This document shows, piece after piece, positions 17,378-25,538 of a stretch of DNA of 64,000 nucleotides. The position numbers and the translations under genes are program-made. The stretch is taken from assembly GCF_021026295.1 (NCBI RefSeq), contig NZ_JAJNDA010000003.1, forward strand, positions 62,001 through 126,000, written 5' to 3'. The notes beneath the pieces were generated by a model. The model had not been told where the DNA came from and searched no databases. It saw only the letters and a list, made by a program, of their open reading frames with translations. The DNA is from Actinomycetospora soli (GTDB taxonomy: Bacteria > Actinomycetota > Actinomycetes > Mycobacteriales > Pseudonocardiaceae). The first letter of the stretch is position 1. The number at the start of each line of letters is the position of its first letter.

Positions 17378-18186
17378 GCACGCTCGACGTCGTGAACGAC
17401 GCCGCCGTCGTCGCGAAGCGGAACCTCATCAAGATCAAGCGGGTGCCCGACCTGCTGGTCTTCACCACGCTCTCGCCGATCATGTTCGTGCTGCTGTTCG
17501 CCTACGTGTTCGGCGGCGCGATCGACCCGACCGGCGGCGGTGCGGCCTACCGCGAGTTCCTCATCGCGGGGATCTTCGCCCAAACCGTCGTGTTCGGGGC
17601 GACCAACACCGGCGCGGGCCTGGCCGAGGACGTGAAGAAGGGGATCATCGACCGGTTCCGGTCGCTGCCGATGGCGCCGTCGGCGGTGCTGACCGGGCGC
17701 ACACTGTCCGACGTCGTGAACAACGTGCTCGTGCTGATCGTCATGTCGATCACGGGGCTGCTCGTCGGGTGGCGCATCAACACGGGGCCGCTCGAGGCGC
17801 TGTGGGGCTTCGTGCTGCTGCTCGTCTTCGCCTACGCGATCTCGTGGATCATGGCGTGGCTCGGCCTGCTGATCCCGAGCCCCGAGGTCATCAACAACGC
17901 CTCGTTCATCGTGATCTTCCCGCTGACGTTCGTGGCGAACACGTTCGTCCCGCTCGACACGCTGCCGGGGCCGCTGCGGGTGTTCGCGGAGTGGAACCCG
18001 GTGTCCGCGGTGACGCAGGCGGCGCGGGAGCTCTTCGGCAACCCCGACCCGAACCCGGCGGCGGCCGTCTCGCAGGCGTGGTCGCTGCAGCACCCGCAGC
18101 TCTACACGCTGATCTGGGCCGTGGCCGTCGTCGCGGTGTTCGCGCCGCTCGCGAGCGCGCAGTACCGGCGGGCGGCGAGCCGCTAG
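17374..18186 (+). CDS. ABC-2 type permease (DrrB type)
   Basis: The 270-residue integral membrane protein has six hydrophobic segments and the ABC2-membrane family hallmark ISWIMAWLGLLIPSPEVINN, followed by FPLTFVANTFVPLDTLP and WNPVSAVTQAARELFGN. Its start overlaps the stop of the ATPase gene, so the two form one exporter. Its TAG stop sits in a CTAGCTAG palindrome directly against the stop of the convergent gene. Confidence 0.93.
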   Translation: MSTLDVVNDAAVVAKRNLIKIKRVPDLLVFTTLSPIMFVLLFAYVFGGAIDPTGGGAAYREFLIAGIFAQTVVFGATNTGAGLAEDVKKGIIDRFRSLPMAPSAVLTGRTLSDVVNNVLVLIVMSITGLLVGWRINTGPLEALWGFVLLLVFAYAISWIMAWLGLLIPSPEVINNASFIVIFPLTFVANTFVPLDTLPGPLRVFAEWNPVSAVTQAARELFGNPDPNPAAAVSQAWSLQHPQLYTLIWAVAVVAVFAPLASAQYRRAASR

Positions 18187-18567
18187 CTAGCGCTTCACCG
18201 CGGAGATGATCCCGGCGACCAGCAGGCCCACGAGCAGGAGCAGGAGCGCGACCGGGCTGAGGACGCCGAGCAGCACGAGCCCCACGATGATCGCGATCTT
18301 CGGCCCGACGCCGAGGGCGCCCCACGCGCCCTTCATCGCGCCGAAGAGCGGGTTCTTGCCCGCCATCAGGGCGTTGCCGGCGCCGAAGATCGCGCCCAGC
18401 TTCAGGCCGCCGCCGGACGCCATCTTCTCGACCTGGTCGGAGAGGTCGTCGACCTTGTCGGCGGCGACACCGGCGAGCCGGTCGATCACCGCCACCGCCA
18501 ACCGCTGGCCGCAGATGCGCAGACGTTCGCCGGCGTTCAGCTCTGCGACGGCGGTGGAGACGGTCAT
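18187..18567 (-). CDS. Hypothetical membrane-anchored protein, 126 residues
   Basis: The first 50 residues form an amphipathic helical region (AGVAADKVDDLSDQVEKMAS), then come a Gly-rich stretch and a strongly hydrophobic C-terminus (IAIIVGLVLLGVLSPVALLL) with room for one or two membrane passes. I do not recognise a family. The ATG at 18567 is preferred to an upstream ATG at 18606 because the extra residues look non-coding, though no strong ribosome site is visible for either. Confidence 0.65.
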   Translation of the reverse strand: MTVSTAVAELNAGERLRICGQRLAVAVIDRLAGVAADKVDDLSDQVEKMASGGGLKLGAIFGAGNALMAGKNPLFGAMKGAWGALGVGPKIAIIVGLVLLGVLSPVALLLLLVGLLVAGIISAVKR

Positions 18568-18653
18568 GGAATCGGACGCTATCCGTTGGTGGTCTCCGTG
18601 GAACATCCGCCGACTGCCGGTACCTCCACCGCGACCGGCGCAACGGTGTCGGG

Positions 18654-19025
18654 GTGTCGTGCCAGGGTGTCGGCGTGGGTGAGCGGCCGGACGTCCCCGA
18701 GGAGATGGTGGAGCGCATCGACGCCGTCCTGCGCGGGTGGCAGGGCGTGACGCAGGAGCGCGCCTGGGTCGGGACCCGGTGGAGGGTCCGCGGGGCGACC
18801 GTCGCGCACGTGTTCGGCGGCGAGGACGGGCTCTTCCGCATCACCTTCCGCGGCGAACCCGACGAGGTCGCGGCGTTCGGACACATGGGCCCGCCCTACT
18901 TCACGGTCTCGTGGGGCTCGAACGTGATCGGCCTGGTTCTCGACGAGGACAGCGACTGGGAGGAGCTCGCCGAGCTGCTCCAGGACTCGTACCGCATCCA
19001 GGCGCCGGCAGCGTGGTCGCCATAG
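18654..19025 (+). CDS. MmcQ/YjbR-family protein
   Basis: The 123-residue protein matches the MmcQ/YjbR fold (CyaY-like, sometimes annotated DNA-binding): TRWRVRGATVAHVFGGEDG, FRGEPDEVAAF, PPYFTVSWGSNVIGLVL, then DWEELAELLQDSYRIQAP. The biochemical role of the family is not settled. The GTG at 18654 is the longest start, and GTGs at 18672 or 18678 fit the usual family length better. It is divergent from the membrane protein gene. Confidence 0.8.
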   Translation: MSCQGVGVGERPDVPEEMVERIDAVLRGWQGVTQERAWVGTRWRVRGATVAHVFGGEDGLFRITFRGEPDEVAAFGHMGPPYFTVSWGSNVIGLVLDEDSDWEELAELLQDSYRIQAPAAWSP

Positions 19026-19055
19026 TTGTTTTTCAGGACCACTGTGTTAGTTTTC
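19025..19055 (+). promoter_or_regulatory. AT-rich direct repeat before SMP-30 gene
   Basis: GTTGTTTTTC (19025-19034) and GTTAGTTTTC (19046-19055) are direct repeats, 8 of 10 identical, with a 21-base period. They form an AT-rich patch just before the ATG at 19060, where no ribosome site is seen. They are a likely operator and/or leaderless promoter. Confidence 0.4.
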
Positions 19056-19059
19056 CGGC

Positions 19060-19881
19060 ATGGAGACGCTGCTCGACGACCTGGCCATGGTGGAAGGCGC
19101 CCGGTGGCACGACGGCCGCCTGTGGTTCGCGCACTGGGGTGTCGGCGAGGTGATCGCGGTCGACCTCGATGGGAAGGCCGAGGTCGTCGCGCCGGGACCG
19201 GAGCAGATGGGCTGGGCGTTCGACTGGCTGCCCGACGGGCGGCGCGTCACGACCGCCGAGGACACCGTGACCGTCGACGGGGACGTCCTCCGCGACGGCG
19301 GCGGCAACGAGGTCGTCGTCGACCCACAGGGCCGGGTGTACGTGAACGGCTTCGACGGCTCGTTCACCGCCGAGGGCTTCCCCGAGCCCGGCTGGATCGA
19401 CCTCGTCTCCCCGGACGGAACCTCGCGCCGGGTCGCCGAGGACATCCACTTCCCCAACGGCATGGTGGTGACCCCTGACGGCAGCACTCTCGTGGTCGCC
19501 GAGTCGGTCGCCGGGCGGCTCAGCGCCTTCGACATCGCCGCGGACGGCTCGTTGACCGGCCGCCGGGTCTGGGCTGACGGGCTGGGCCCGGACGGCATCG
19601 CCATCGACGCCGACGGCGCCATCTGGGCCCAGACCGCCGACACCTTCGCCCACAGCGGCGACCCGTCCGCCCCGGCCGGCGCGGTCGTCCGGGTGCTCGA
19701 CGGCGGGAAGATCACACACCGTATCGAGACACCGATGCCGTGCTTCGCGTGCGCTGTGGGCGACGGGAAGCTGTTCCTGCTCTGCAACGAGTGGGAGGGC
19801 ATCGAGAAGGCCGGCGAGGTCCTGGCGCGTCGGTCGTCGCGCGTGTTCGTCGTCGACCTGGACGACGTCCCGCGCGTCTGA
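19060..19881 (+). CDS. SMP-30/gluconolactonase-family hydrolase
   Basis: The 273-residue protein is a six-bladed beta-propeller of the SMP-30/Gnl/LRE family. Expected metal sites appear in order: the N-terminal Glu in MVEGARWHDGRLWFA, the Asn in FPNGMVVTPDGSTLVV and the Asp in LGPDGIAIDADGAIWA. Members hydrolyse sugar lactones or other lactones with a divalent metal. No signal peptide is present, so it acts in the cytosol. The start fits the family N-terminus exactly. It appears monocistronic. Confidence 0.9.
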   Translation: METLLDDLAMVEGARWHDGRLWFAHWGVGEVIAVDLDGKAEVVAPGPEQMGWAFDWLPDGRRVTTAEDTVTVDGDVLRDGGGNEVVVDPQGRVYVNGFDGSFTAEGFPEPGWIDLVSPDGTSRRVAEDIHFPNGMVVTPDGSTLVVAESVAGRLSAFDIAADGSLTGRRVWADGLGPDGIAIDADGAIWAQTADTFAHSGDPSAPAGAVVRVLDGGKITHRIETPMPCFACAVGDGKLFLLCNEWEGIEKAGEVLARRSSRVFVVDLDDVPRV

Positions 19882-19932
19882 TCCTCCGAAACCGCCCATG
19901 ACGGCGGGGTCGGGCGGCTAGCGTGGTCGGTC

Positions 19933-20391
19933 GTGACCGAGCCTGTGCCGCCCGGGCTGTCCGCGCAGCCCTCACCGGGCCCGCCGCCGTGGTCGCCCGA
20001 GCGTCCGCTCCAGGCCTCGGACCCGACCGTCCTCACCACCGGCCAGGTCGTCCCCCGCCAGATGATGCCCGTCGCCGCGACCGGTGACGCCTTCTCGATC
20101 GACCTCGCCGCCGCCCCGAGAGCGCTCGAGGACCTCTACGCCGCGCGCGAGGAACTGCAACTGGTCCGCCTCGATGCCGTGCGCCTCGGTCGCGTCGAGC
20201 CAGGAACCGCGGACGAGGTCAGTCGCGACGCTGCCACCGTGTTGGGCGCGGTCGCCACCGGCGGGCAAGGCTCATTGCTGCAAGCCATCGACGGGGGCCT
20301 CGCGAGGATCGGAAGCCTGATCGACGCACTCGAGACAGAGCTGGCCGATTACCGGGCGGCCGAGCAGGAGAACAGTGGGCGCATGGCGTAG
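19933..20391 (+). CDS. PE-like helical protein with a type VII secretion motif
   Basis: After a Pro-rich N-terminal tail of about 50 residues comes a two-helix region (about 55-150) like the PE-type proteins of Pseudonocardiales. It ends with ADYRAAEQEN, which contains the YxxxE pattern used by ESX/type VII secretion. I infer an exported or partner-bound PE-like protein, but no PPE or ESX partner is adjacent. The GTG at 19933 is chosen. The 3' end overlaps the start of a DUF3558-like lipoprotein by 17 bases, implying co-expression at the cell envelope. Confidence 0.6.
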   Translation: MTEPVPPGLSAQPSPGPPPWSPERPLQASDPTVLTTGQVVPRQMMPVAATGDAFSIDLAAAPRALEDLYAAREELQLVRLDAVRLGRVEPGTADEVSRDAATVLGAVATGGQGSLLQAIDGGLARIGSLIDALETELADYRAAEQENSGRMA

Positions 20392-20938
20392 CGCGATCCC
20401 GCTGTTCTTCATGGTCGCGCTCGCGGGTTGCGCGTCCAGTTCTCCGCCGCCTCCCCAGGCTCCCATCTCGACCTCACCACGTTACGGGGCACCAACGGTC
20501 AGTCGGCCGCTTGACGTGACGACGCCATTCGACGCGCCGTGCCGACAACTGTCTCCAGAGGAGCTCGGAACATTGGGAGTGCGGGACGAAGGATCGGGCC
20601 GTAGCTACATGGGCAGCAACCAGTGCAGGTGGACAACTCAGAGCGGCGCCATCCTGAGTCTGTCCGTCGACCGCGATCGAGACCTGCTCGTTGACACCTA
20701 CCGGGCTCGACTCCTGCCGATCTTCCAGCCGGTGCAGGTCGCCGGCTATCCCGCCGTGCGTCAGCAGACCGCGCCGGAGAACAACATCTGCACCGTCACG
20801 ATCGGCCTCGGACCGAAGCAGGCTCTCGAAGCCGACTGGACCGGGCTCGGCACCCTGAAGCCCGGCGACCCCGACCCGTGCGAGCGCGCCGAGACCGCCG
20901 CCGCGATGGTGATCCGCAAGCTGCCTCCCCAGCGCTGA
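20375..20938 (+). CDS. DUF3558-type lipoprotein
   Basis: The 187-residue protein has a lipoprotein signal peptide (AIPLFFMVALAGC, modified Cys19), a Ser/Pro-rich spacer and a DUF3558-like domain with the typical FDAPCRQLSPEELGTLGV and SNQCRWTT segments. The conserved cysteines could form disulfides. It would be anchored on the outer face of the plasma membrane. The function of DUF3558 is unknown, though such proteins are common in Pseudonocardiales next to PE/ESX-like genes. Third-position GC is lower here than in the metabolic genes. Confidence 0.85.
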   Translation: MGAWRSAIPLFFMVALAGCASSSPPPPQAPISTSPRYGAPTVSRPLDVTTPFDAPCRQLSPEELGTLGVRDEGSGRSYMGSNQCRWTTQSGAILSLSVDRDRDLLVDTYRARLLPIFQPVQVAGYPAVRQQTAPENNICTVTIGLGPKQALEADWTGLGTLKPGDPDPCERAETAAAMVIRKLPPQR

Positions 20939-21204
20939 CCGCGCCCCTCGAACCGAGTCATCACGACTCGGTTGCGCGGACCGAACTCGCCCGGCCGGGT
21001 CTGAGCCAGAGTGGTCGACGACCGAGCCGGCTCCTCGGCGCCGGACGAAGGCGCGCCCGGCCGCCGGTCGGCTCGAAGATCCCAACCAGCGGAGCGAAGT
21101 GCTCGCTCACCGATCACCTCGCGCGGCGCGACGAGATCTTGCAGGCGCGACGTCATGGTGAGCCCGTGCCTCATGGACCGACGCGAGCCCGCCAGCAGAC
21201 GGAG

Positions 21205-21609
21205 ATGGGCGAGGGCCTCGCCGTCGGGTGCCTCGTCGAGGGCGTCACCGGACTCGACCCGGCCACCGCCGATCAAGCACTCCGTGCAGCCCTCGAGACC
21301 TGGCCCTGGGCGACGCGCTACCCCTCGCTCCGCCGGAACCCCGCCGTCCGGGACACCATGCGGACCAGCCCCGGCCGCCGCGGACTCAAGATCGCGCGGT
21401 GGGTGTTCTCCCGTGGCCTCGCCGTGCCCCAACTGCGCGACGACGACTGGGACCTGCCGGGCGCCTGCATCCGGCTCGAGGAGGGAACAGACGTGCCGGC
21501 CCGGCGATGGCTCGACCTCACGCGAGCCTTCCTCGACCGCGTTCCCGACGCCGCCATCTGGCGCGCACCGGCCGGCACGGGTGAGACCGGGGCGTTCCTC
21601 GAGCTCTGA
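21205..21609 (+). CDS. Hypothetical protein, 134 residues
   Basis: The product starts MGEGLAVGCLVEGVTGLDPA and has a middle segment LETWPWATRYPSLRRNPAVR. I do not recognise it. The frame stays open upstream to 20878, but that part (Arg/Pro-rich) looks non-coding, so the ATG at 21205 is preferred. Support for reality comes from its stop, which abuts the stop of the convergent Wzz-like gene exactly in TGATCA (21607-21612). The 266 bases before it (20939-21204) hold nothing else that I can support. Confidence 0.5.
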   Translation: MGEGLAVGCLVEGVTGLDPATADQALRAALETWPWATRYPSLRRNPAVRDTMRTSPGRRGLKIARWVFSRGLAVPQLRDDDWDLPGACIRLEEGTDVPARRWLDLTRAFLDRVPDAAIWRAPAGTGETGAFLEL

Positions 21610-22279
21610 TCAGGGGCGGACGGTGTCCGCCTGATCGTCGAACACGAAGGCGTCGAGGCGACGGCCCGCCCGCTGCACGACGCCCGAGCCCCACACCACG
21701 GCGCCGAGGAGCACCAGCAGCCCCCCCGACCAGCGCTCCGAGCACGCTGACGACGCCGAGCGGTGGAACCGTGCGCGCGTCGGGCAGGTTCGGCGGCGAC
21801 ACCGTGCTCACGACCACCCGCGACGGGCCCGTCCCCACCGTCTCCGCCGACGTGATCGCCGCTGTCAGCGCCCGGTCGACCACGCCGTCCGCGGTCGCGG
21901 CCTCGGCCGGCGTCGCAGCGTGGACGGCGATCGACAGCACCGTCGTGTCGGGCACCGGCGTCACGCGCACCACCTGTCGCAACGCGTCGACCGTGGTCCC
22001 GAGCTGGACGGCGGCGGGCGCGAGGACGGTGTCGTCGGTCGCCAACTGGGCGTACGTGTCCATGCGCGCCGCGATGTACTGGTCCTCGGTCGATGCGGCG
22101 TCGGACGAGGCGAGCCCGAGCGGACCGTCGGAGACCAGCACCTGCGACGTCGAACTGACCGGGGTGTGGTCGAGATGCAGGTCGGCGAACAACCCGACCG
22201 CGGCGCCCACCACCAGCCCCACCAGCACGATCCACCGAGCCCCGCGGACGCTCCGCGCCACACCTGGTCGTTGACCCAT
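21610..22279 (-). pseudogene. Wzz/YveK-like polysaccharide co-polymerase, frameshifted
   Basis: The N-terminal part has one membrane helix (RWIVLVGLVVGAAVGLFADL), then a periplasmic-type domain with STSQVLVSDGPLGL and DTYAQLATDDTVLAPAA, as in chain-length determinant proteins. The second membrane helix begins VVSVLGALVGG and then the frame breaks at a run of seven Gs (plus strand C7, 21721-21727). With six Gs the frame continues LLVLLGAVVWGSGVV...RRLDAFVFDDQADTVRP to a stop at 21610-21612, exactly beside the convergent gene's stop. So a single-base insertion disrupts the last about 40 codons. It could be real, phase-variable or a read error. No tyrosine-kinase part is present. Confidence 0.7.
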
Positions 22280-22482
22280 GCGAACGATTGTCCGCGCCAC
22301 GAGTGATCGTCGCGTGAGTCCGGAGCTGCGGCTCTGGGCGTCGAGGCGACGGCGCGCGGGACAGCTGCGGCGTCCGCATCAACCCGGGGAAGCACCCGTG
22401 GGCCGATCGCTCACGCCGCGTTCGCCGATGCCCTGCCCTGGCTCGGGCTGCCGACGGGGGCGGGTGCTCCTACGGTGCGATC

Positions 22483-22923
22483 ATGAGCGACACGGACGGG
22501 CCGACCGAGACTCCCGGGCTCGCACGACGTCCTCTGCTGCAGGGCTGCCTCGCGGGCGGGGCGTCTCTCGTCGGGCTCGGGGCGATCTCCGCGTGCGGCG
22601 GTCCGCAGACCACGCCGACCGTTCCGGCGCCCGGGCCACTGGCCTCGCTGAACGACGTGCCGGTCGGCGGCACCGTCGTCGTGACCAGCCCCAACGGCGC
22701 TCCGGTCGCGCTCACCCGACCGAACGCCGGGACCGTCGTCGCGCACAGCGCCGTCTGCACCCACCAGGGCTGCGCGGTCTCCGGACGCGGCCCGACGCTC
22801 AGCTGCCCGTGCCACGGGTCGGTGTTCGACGCTGCCACCGGAGCGGTGCAGCAGGGACCGGCGGACCGGCCCCTGCCGGCGATCGCCGTGCAGGTTCAGG
22901 GCCAGTCCGTCGTCGTGCTGTAG
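22483..22923 (+). CDS. Exported Rieske [2Fe-2S] protein
   Basis: The 146-residue protein has a twin-arginine-like leader (ARRPLLQGCLAGGASLVGLG) with a possible lipobox at ISACGG, then a compact Rieske domain. Cluster ligands are Cys92, His94, Cys108 and His111. Cys97 and Cys110 form the disulfide typical of high-potential Rieske proteins. It should be folded with its cluster in the cytosol, exported by Tat and act as an electron carrier on the outer face of the membrane. No partner oxidoreductase is adjacent, so its donor and acceptor are unknown. Confidence 0.92.
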   Translation: MSDTDGPTETPGLARRPLLQGCLAGGASLVGLGAISACGGPQTTPTVPAPGPLASLNDVPVGGTVVVTSPNGAPVALTRPNAGTVVAHSAVCTHQGCAVSGRGPTLSCPCHGSVFDAATGAVQQGPADRPLPAIAVQVQGQSVVVL

Positions 22924-22927
22924 ACCG

Positions 22928-24178
22928 TCAGTTCTTCTCCGTCAGGGTCACCAGCTTCGTCGACCCGCCGCCCGAGTCCGTGCTGCCACCCGAGTCCTTG
23001 CTGCCGGACGAGTCCTTGCTGCCGGACGAGTCCTTGCTGTCGGACGAGCCCTTTACCGACGGCGACTCCTTGGCGCGCGAGGAGTCCTTGCTCGGGGACT
23101 GCTCGGTGCTGCTCGACGTCTTCTGCACCGTCGACGAGGACGTCTTCTTCGGTGGTGTGGTCGGCAGGTCGAGCGTCAGGTCCACCTTGTTCGGCGCGTA
23201 GGTGAACGAGTAGTACTTCCCGCTCACGCAGAACGTCCGGCCATTCTGGTTGGCCGCGTAGGCGTTCCCGCCCCCGCAGGACACCGATGCCGGTGCCCCG
23301 TTCTGCGCGCTCGACGCGGTCGCCGTCGCGTTCTTCCCCGCCCACGCGACGGACCTGTCCTGATCGATCGCTGTCGCCCGCGCGAACGAGTTGTCCCCAG
23401 CCGCCGTCGCCTTCGCGGTGCTGCCCTTCGAGGCCGCCGAGCCGGCCACCGAGTTCGCACCCTTCGCCGTCGACGTGGCCGTCGAGTCGGTCGACGCCGC
23501 CGCCGCGGCCGCCGACGAGGCTCCCGACGCCGTGGACGTGGCCCTCGAGTCGTTGGCCGCCATGGCGGACGCTAGCGCGGCGTCACCCGACGAGGTGGCC
23601 CCGGCCGTCGAGCCGCGCACGGCGGACGTCGCGGCGGCCCCGGAGGCGCTCACGACCCGCGACGTCGCCGTCGACGCCTCGTCCGGCTGACCATCTCCGG
23701 TCGCTGCGCTCGACGCGGGGCCACCTCCGATCGTGGTCGCGGTGGCCGACGACCGAGGAATCCCGGTGCCGTCGGACGGCGAGGCGGACGAAGCCCTCGT
23801 CTGCTGGGCCTCACCGTTCGCGCCCTGCCCCAGCGGGCCCGCCACCGCCTCGCCCTGTGTGTCGGGACCGCTGGACTCCGAAACGAGGGTGAGGGTCGGC
23901 CCCTGGTAGTTCGTACCGGCGATCGTGCCGCCGCCGGCCACGGCGGCCGACTGCGCAAGTCCCGGACCGGTGTAGGCGTATCCCCCGGCCGGGCTCGTCC
24001 CGTCACCGATGGCCGTGCTCCTCGCACCGGGGATGTCGACGCAGGACGCCCTCTCAGGGGTAGCGGTGCACGACTCCCCCATCGCGGACAGCGGAGCGCC
24101 CATCGTCGCCGTCACGGCCAGCGCGAATGCGCCCAGCCCCATCACAGTCCGGCGTCGGGCCGGATTCCAGGCAGCCAT
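22928..24178 (-). CDS. Secreted repeat-rich surface protein (DUF6764-like)
   Basis: The 416-residue protein has a signal peptide with an RRR start (RRRTVMGLGAFALAVTATMG). The central part (about 170-290) is made of short Ala/Ser/Thr-rich periodic units (STATSTAKGANSVAGSAAS, then NSFARATAIDQDRSVAWAG) that resemble the left-handed beta-roll of YadA-type heads and mycobacterial DUF6764 proteins. A Cys pair (VSCGGGNAY, GRTFCVSG) follows. The C-terminus is a Ser/Lys/Asp repeat tail encoded by 18-bp tandem repeats. GGGGGA precedes the ATG at 24178. It is probably a cell-surface or matrix protein, and no anchor motif is seen. Confidence 0.7.
   Translation of the reverse strand: MAAWNPARRRTVMGLGAFALAVTATMGAPLSAMGESCTATPERASCVDIPGARSTAIGDGTSPAGGYAYTGPGLAQSAAVAGGGTIAGTNYQGPTLTLVSESSGPDTQGEAVAGPLGQGANGEAQQTRASSASPSDGTGIPRSSATATTIGGGPASSAATGDGQPDEASTATSRVVSASGAAATSAVRGSTAGATSSGDAALASAMAANDSRATSTASGASSAAAAAASTDSTATSTAKGANSVAGSAASKGSTAKATAAGDNSFARATAIDQDRSVAWAGKNATATASSAQNGAPASVSCGGGNAYAANQNGRTFCVSGKYYSFTYAPNKVDLTLDLPTTPPKKTSSSTVQKTSSSTEQSPSKDSSRAKESPSVKGSSDSKDSSGSKDSSGSKDSGGSTDSGGGSTKLVTLTEKN
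22974..23045. repeat. 18-bp tandem repeats (four copies) in coding sequence
   Basis: Four 18-base units of the form GAGTCCTTGCTGCCGGAC run from 22974 to 23045, the first and last with changes. They encode the SSGSKD-type tail of the secreted protein on the minus strand. Copy number could vary by slippage. Confidence 0.85.
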
Positions 24179-24271
24179 CGGTCGTCCCCCAGCGGATCGT
24201 CGTCATCGAAGGGCTCGAGACGTCCCCGCGCGACCTCGGCGCTCGGAGTCTGACGGAGCAGGACCGACGCC

Positions 24272-24294
24272 GACCTAGGTGAAAGACCTAGGTC
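24272..24294 (-). terminator. Hairpin terminator of the hydrolase operon
   Basis: GACCTAGGT and ACCTAGGTC form a 9-bp stem around the loop GAAAG. The hairpin overlaps the stop of the alpha/beta hydrolase gene, the last gene of a three-gene minus-strand operon. Each arm is itself a palindrome (ACCTAGGT), so a protein site is an alternative. Confidence 0.5.
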
Positions 24295-25538
24295 TGCGGC
24301 GGAGCCAGCTCGTGTCGCTCCGAGAGCCAGTCGACGATCTGCCGGGCCGCGAGCTCGTTGCCCGTCGGTTCGTCCGCAGCGATCGCCCCGCCGAAGTGCG
24401 TCCCACGAACCGCAACGTGCATCAGGTCGGATGCCCCCAGGGCCGCCACCATCCGTTGCGAGTCCGCCGGGAACGCCGCCTGGTCGCCGGTGAGCTCGAC
24501 GAACAGCGTCGGCACCTGCACGCCCGGCGCGCACCGCACGAAGTCGGCGTTCGACGACAGCCCCGACCAGGTCGAGAGCCACGCCTCCGGCGTCGTCAGC
24601 CGGCAGAACCCGACCTGCCCGTAGTTGATGAGATCGGGACGGGCGCCGAACAGCGACCCGTACGGCCGGTCGCTCGGATCGATCGACAGGTCGACGCACC
24701 GCGGGTCGGCGTCCGTCCGGAACACGGTGATGATCTCCGGCGCCAGGGCGCGGCGACGGTCCGCGGGTGCACCCGTGCGCTTGTGCACAGCGCGCGCCTC
24801 GGCCGCTCGGGCCAGCGCCGCGTGGGCCCGCGCGTCGATCCGCGCCACCCGGTCGCGCTGCGCGGCCCGGAACCGCTCGAGGAAGTCGGGCGAGTACGAC
24901 GAACTCGTGGGCGGCTCGGCGAAGCCGTTGCGCGGGTCGAACGGGTCCAGGTCGGGCACCGCCGCGAGCGGGTCGGTCTCGTCGGCGACCGACGGGTCGA
25001 TGCACCCGAGCAGCAGCCGCCCCTGCCCCGGGTGCGGTGCGAGGAACACCGCCGCGTCCACCGGCGGCAGGAGAGCCTCACCGAGCTTCGTCGGGCGCCC
25101 ACCCGGCGTCGTCGCGATCCGCTCGGGACCCGCAAGCCCCGCCTGCTCGACGTAGAACGCGAAGAGCGTGCCGCCACCGGAGTGGCCGAGCGTCACGACC
25201 GACTCGAACCCGCGATCGCGCAGGAACGCGAGCCCGGCCGCGACGTCGAGCAGCGCCTGCTCGTGCACGAGCGTCAGGTCGTTGTTGACCGACCGCGTGT
25301 GCTGCGTCCACACCGCCGCGCCCGCCTGCAACAGCGGCGGCACGAGCGGGTGGTGCGTGACGTCCTGCCGCGGGTGCATGAGGACCACGACGGTGCGCGC
25401 GCCCGGCACCGTCGCGAGCACCCCGCGGACCGACGCGCCGTCGGCCGTCGCCAGCTCGTGCACGCTCGTCGTCGTGACCGCGGGGCGCTCGTCGGCCGCG
25501 ATGTACCGCCCCGCGCCGAGCCGGGTGGGCGCGCTCAT
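24288..25538 (-). CDS. Alpha/beta hydrolase
   Basis: The 416-residue protein has an alpha/beta-hydrolase core with nucleophile Ser in LGHSGGGTLF (near residue 119), an acid-loop candidate in LFVELTGDQAAFP and a C-terminal His in RGTHFGG. A large insertion (about 160-300) would form a lid. Its start overlaps the stop of the 80-residue gene (ATGA). It is third in the operon VOC protein - small protein - hydrolase, so it probably cleaves an ester or a ring-fission product formed by the VOC enzyme. The actual substrate is unknown. Confidence 0.8.
   Translation of the reverse strand: MSAPTRLGAGRYIAADERPAVTTTSVHELATADGASVRGVLATVPGARTVVVLMHPRQDVTHHPLVPPLLQAGAAVWTQHTRSVNNDLTLVHEQALLDVAAGLAFLRDRGFESVVTLGHSGGGTLFAFYVEQAGLAGPERIATTPGGRPTKLGEALLPPVDAAVFLAPHPGQGRLLLGCIDPSVADETDPLAAVPDLDPFDPRNGFAEPPTSSSYSPDFLERFRAAQRDRVARIDARAHAALARAAEARAVHKRTGAPADRRRALAPEIITVFRTDADPRCVDLSIDPSDRPYGSLFGARPDLINYGQVGFCRLTTPEAWLSTWSGLSSNADFVRCAPGVQVPTLFVELTGDQAAFPADSQRMVAALGASDLMHVAVRGTHFGGAIAADEPTGNELAARQIVDWLSERHELAPPQT

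Noticed and set aside
22974-23045. Regular 18-bp repeats considered as a CRISPR array
   Set aside because: No spacers, repeats too short, and they encode the Ser/Asp tail of a secreted protein.
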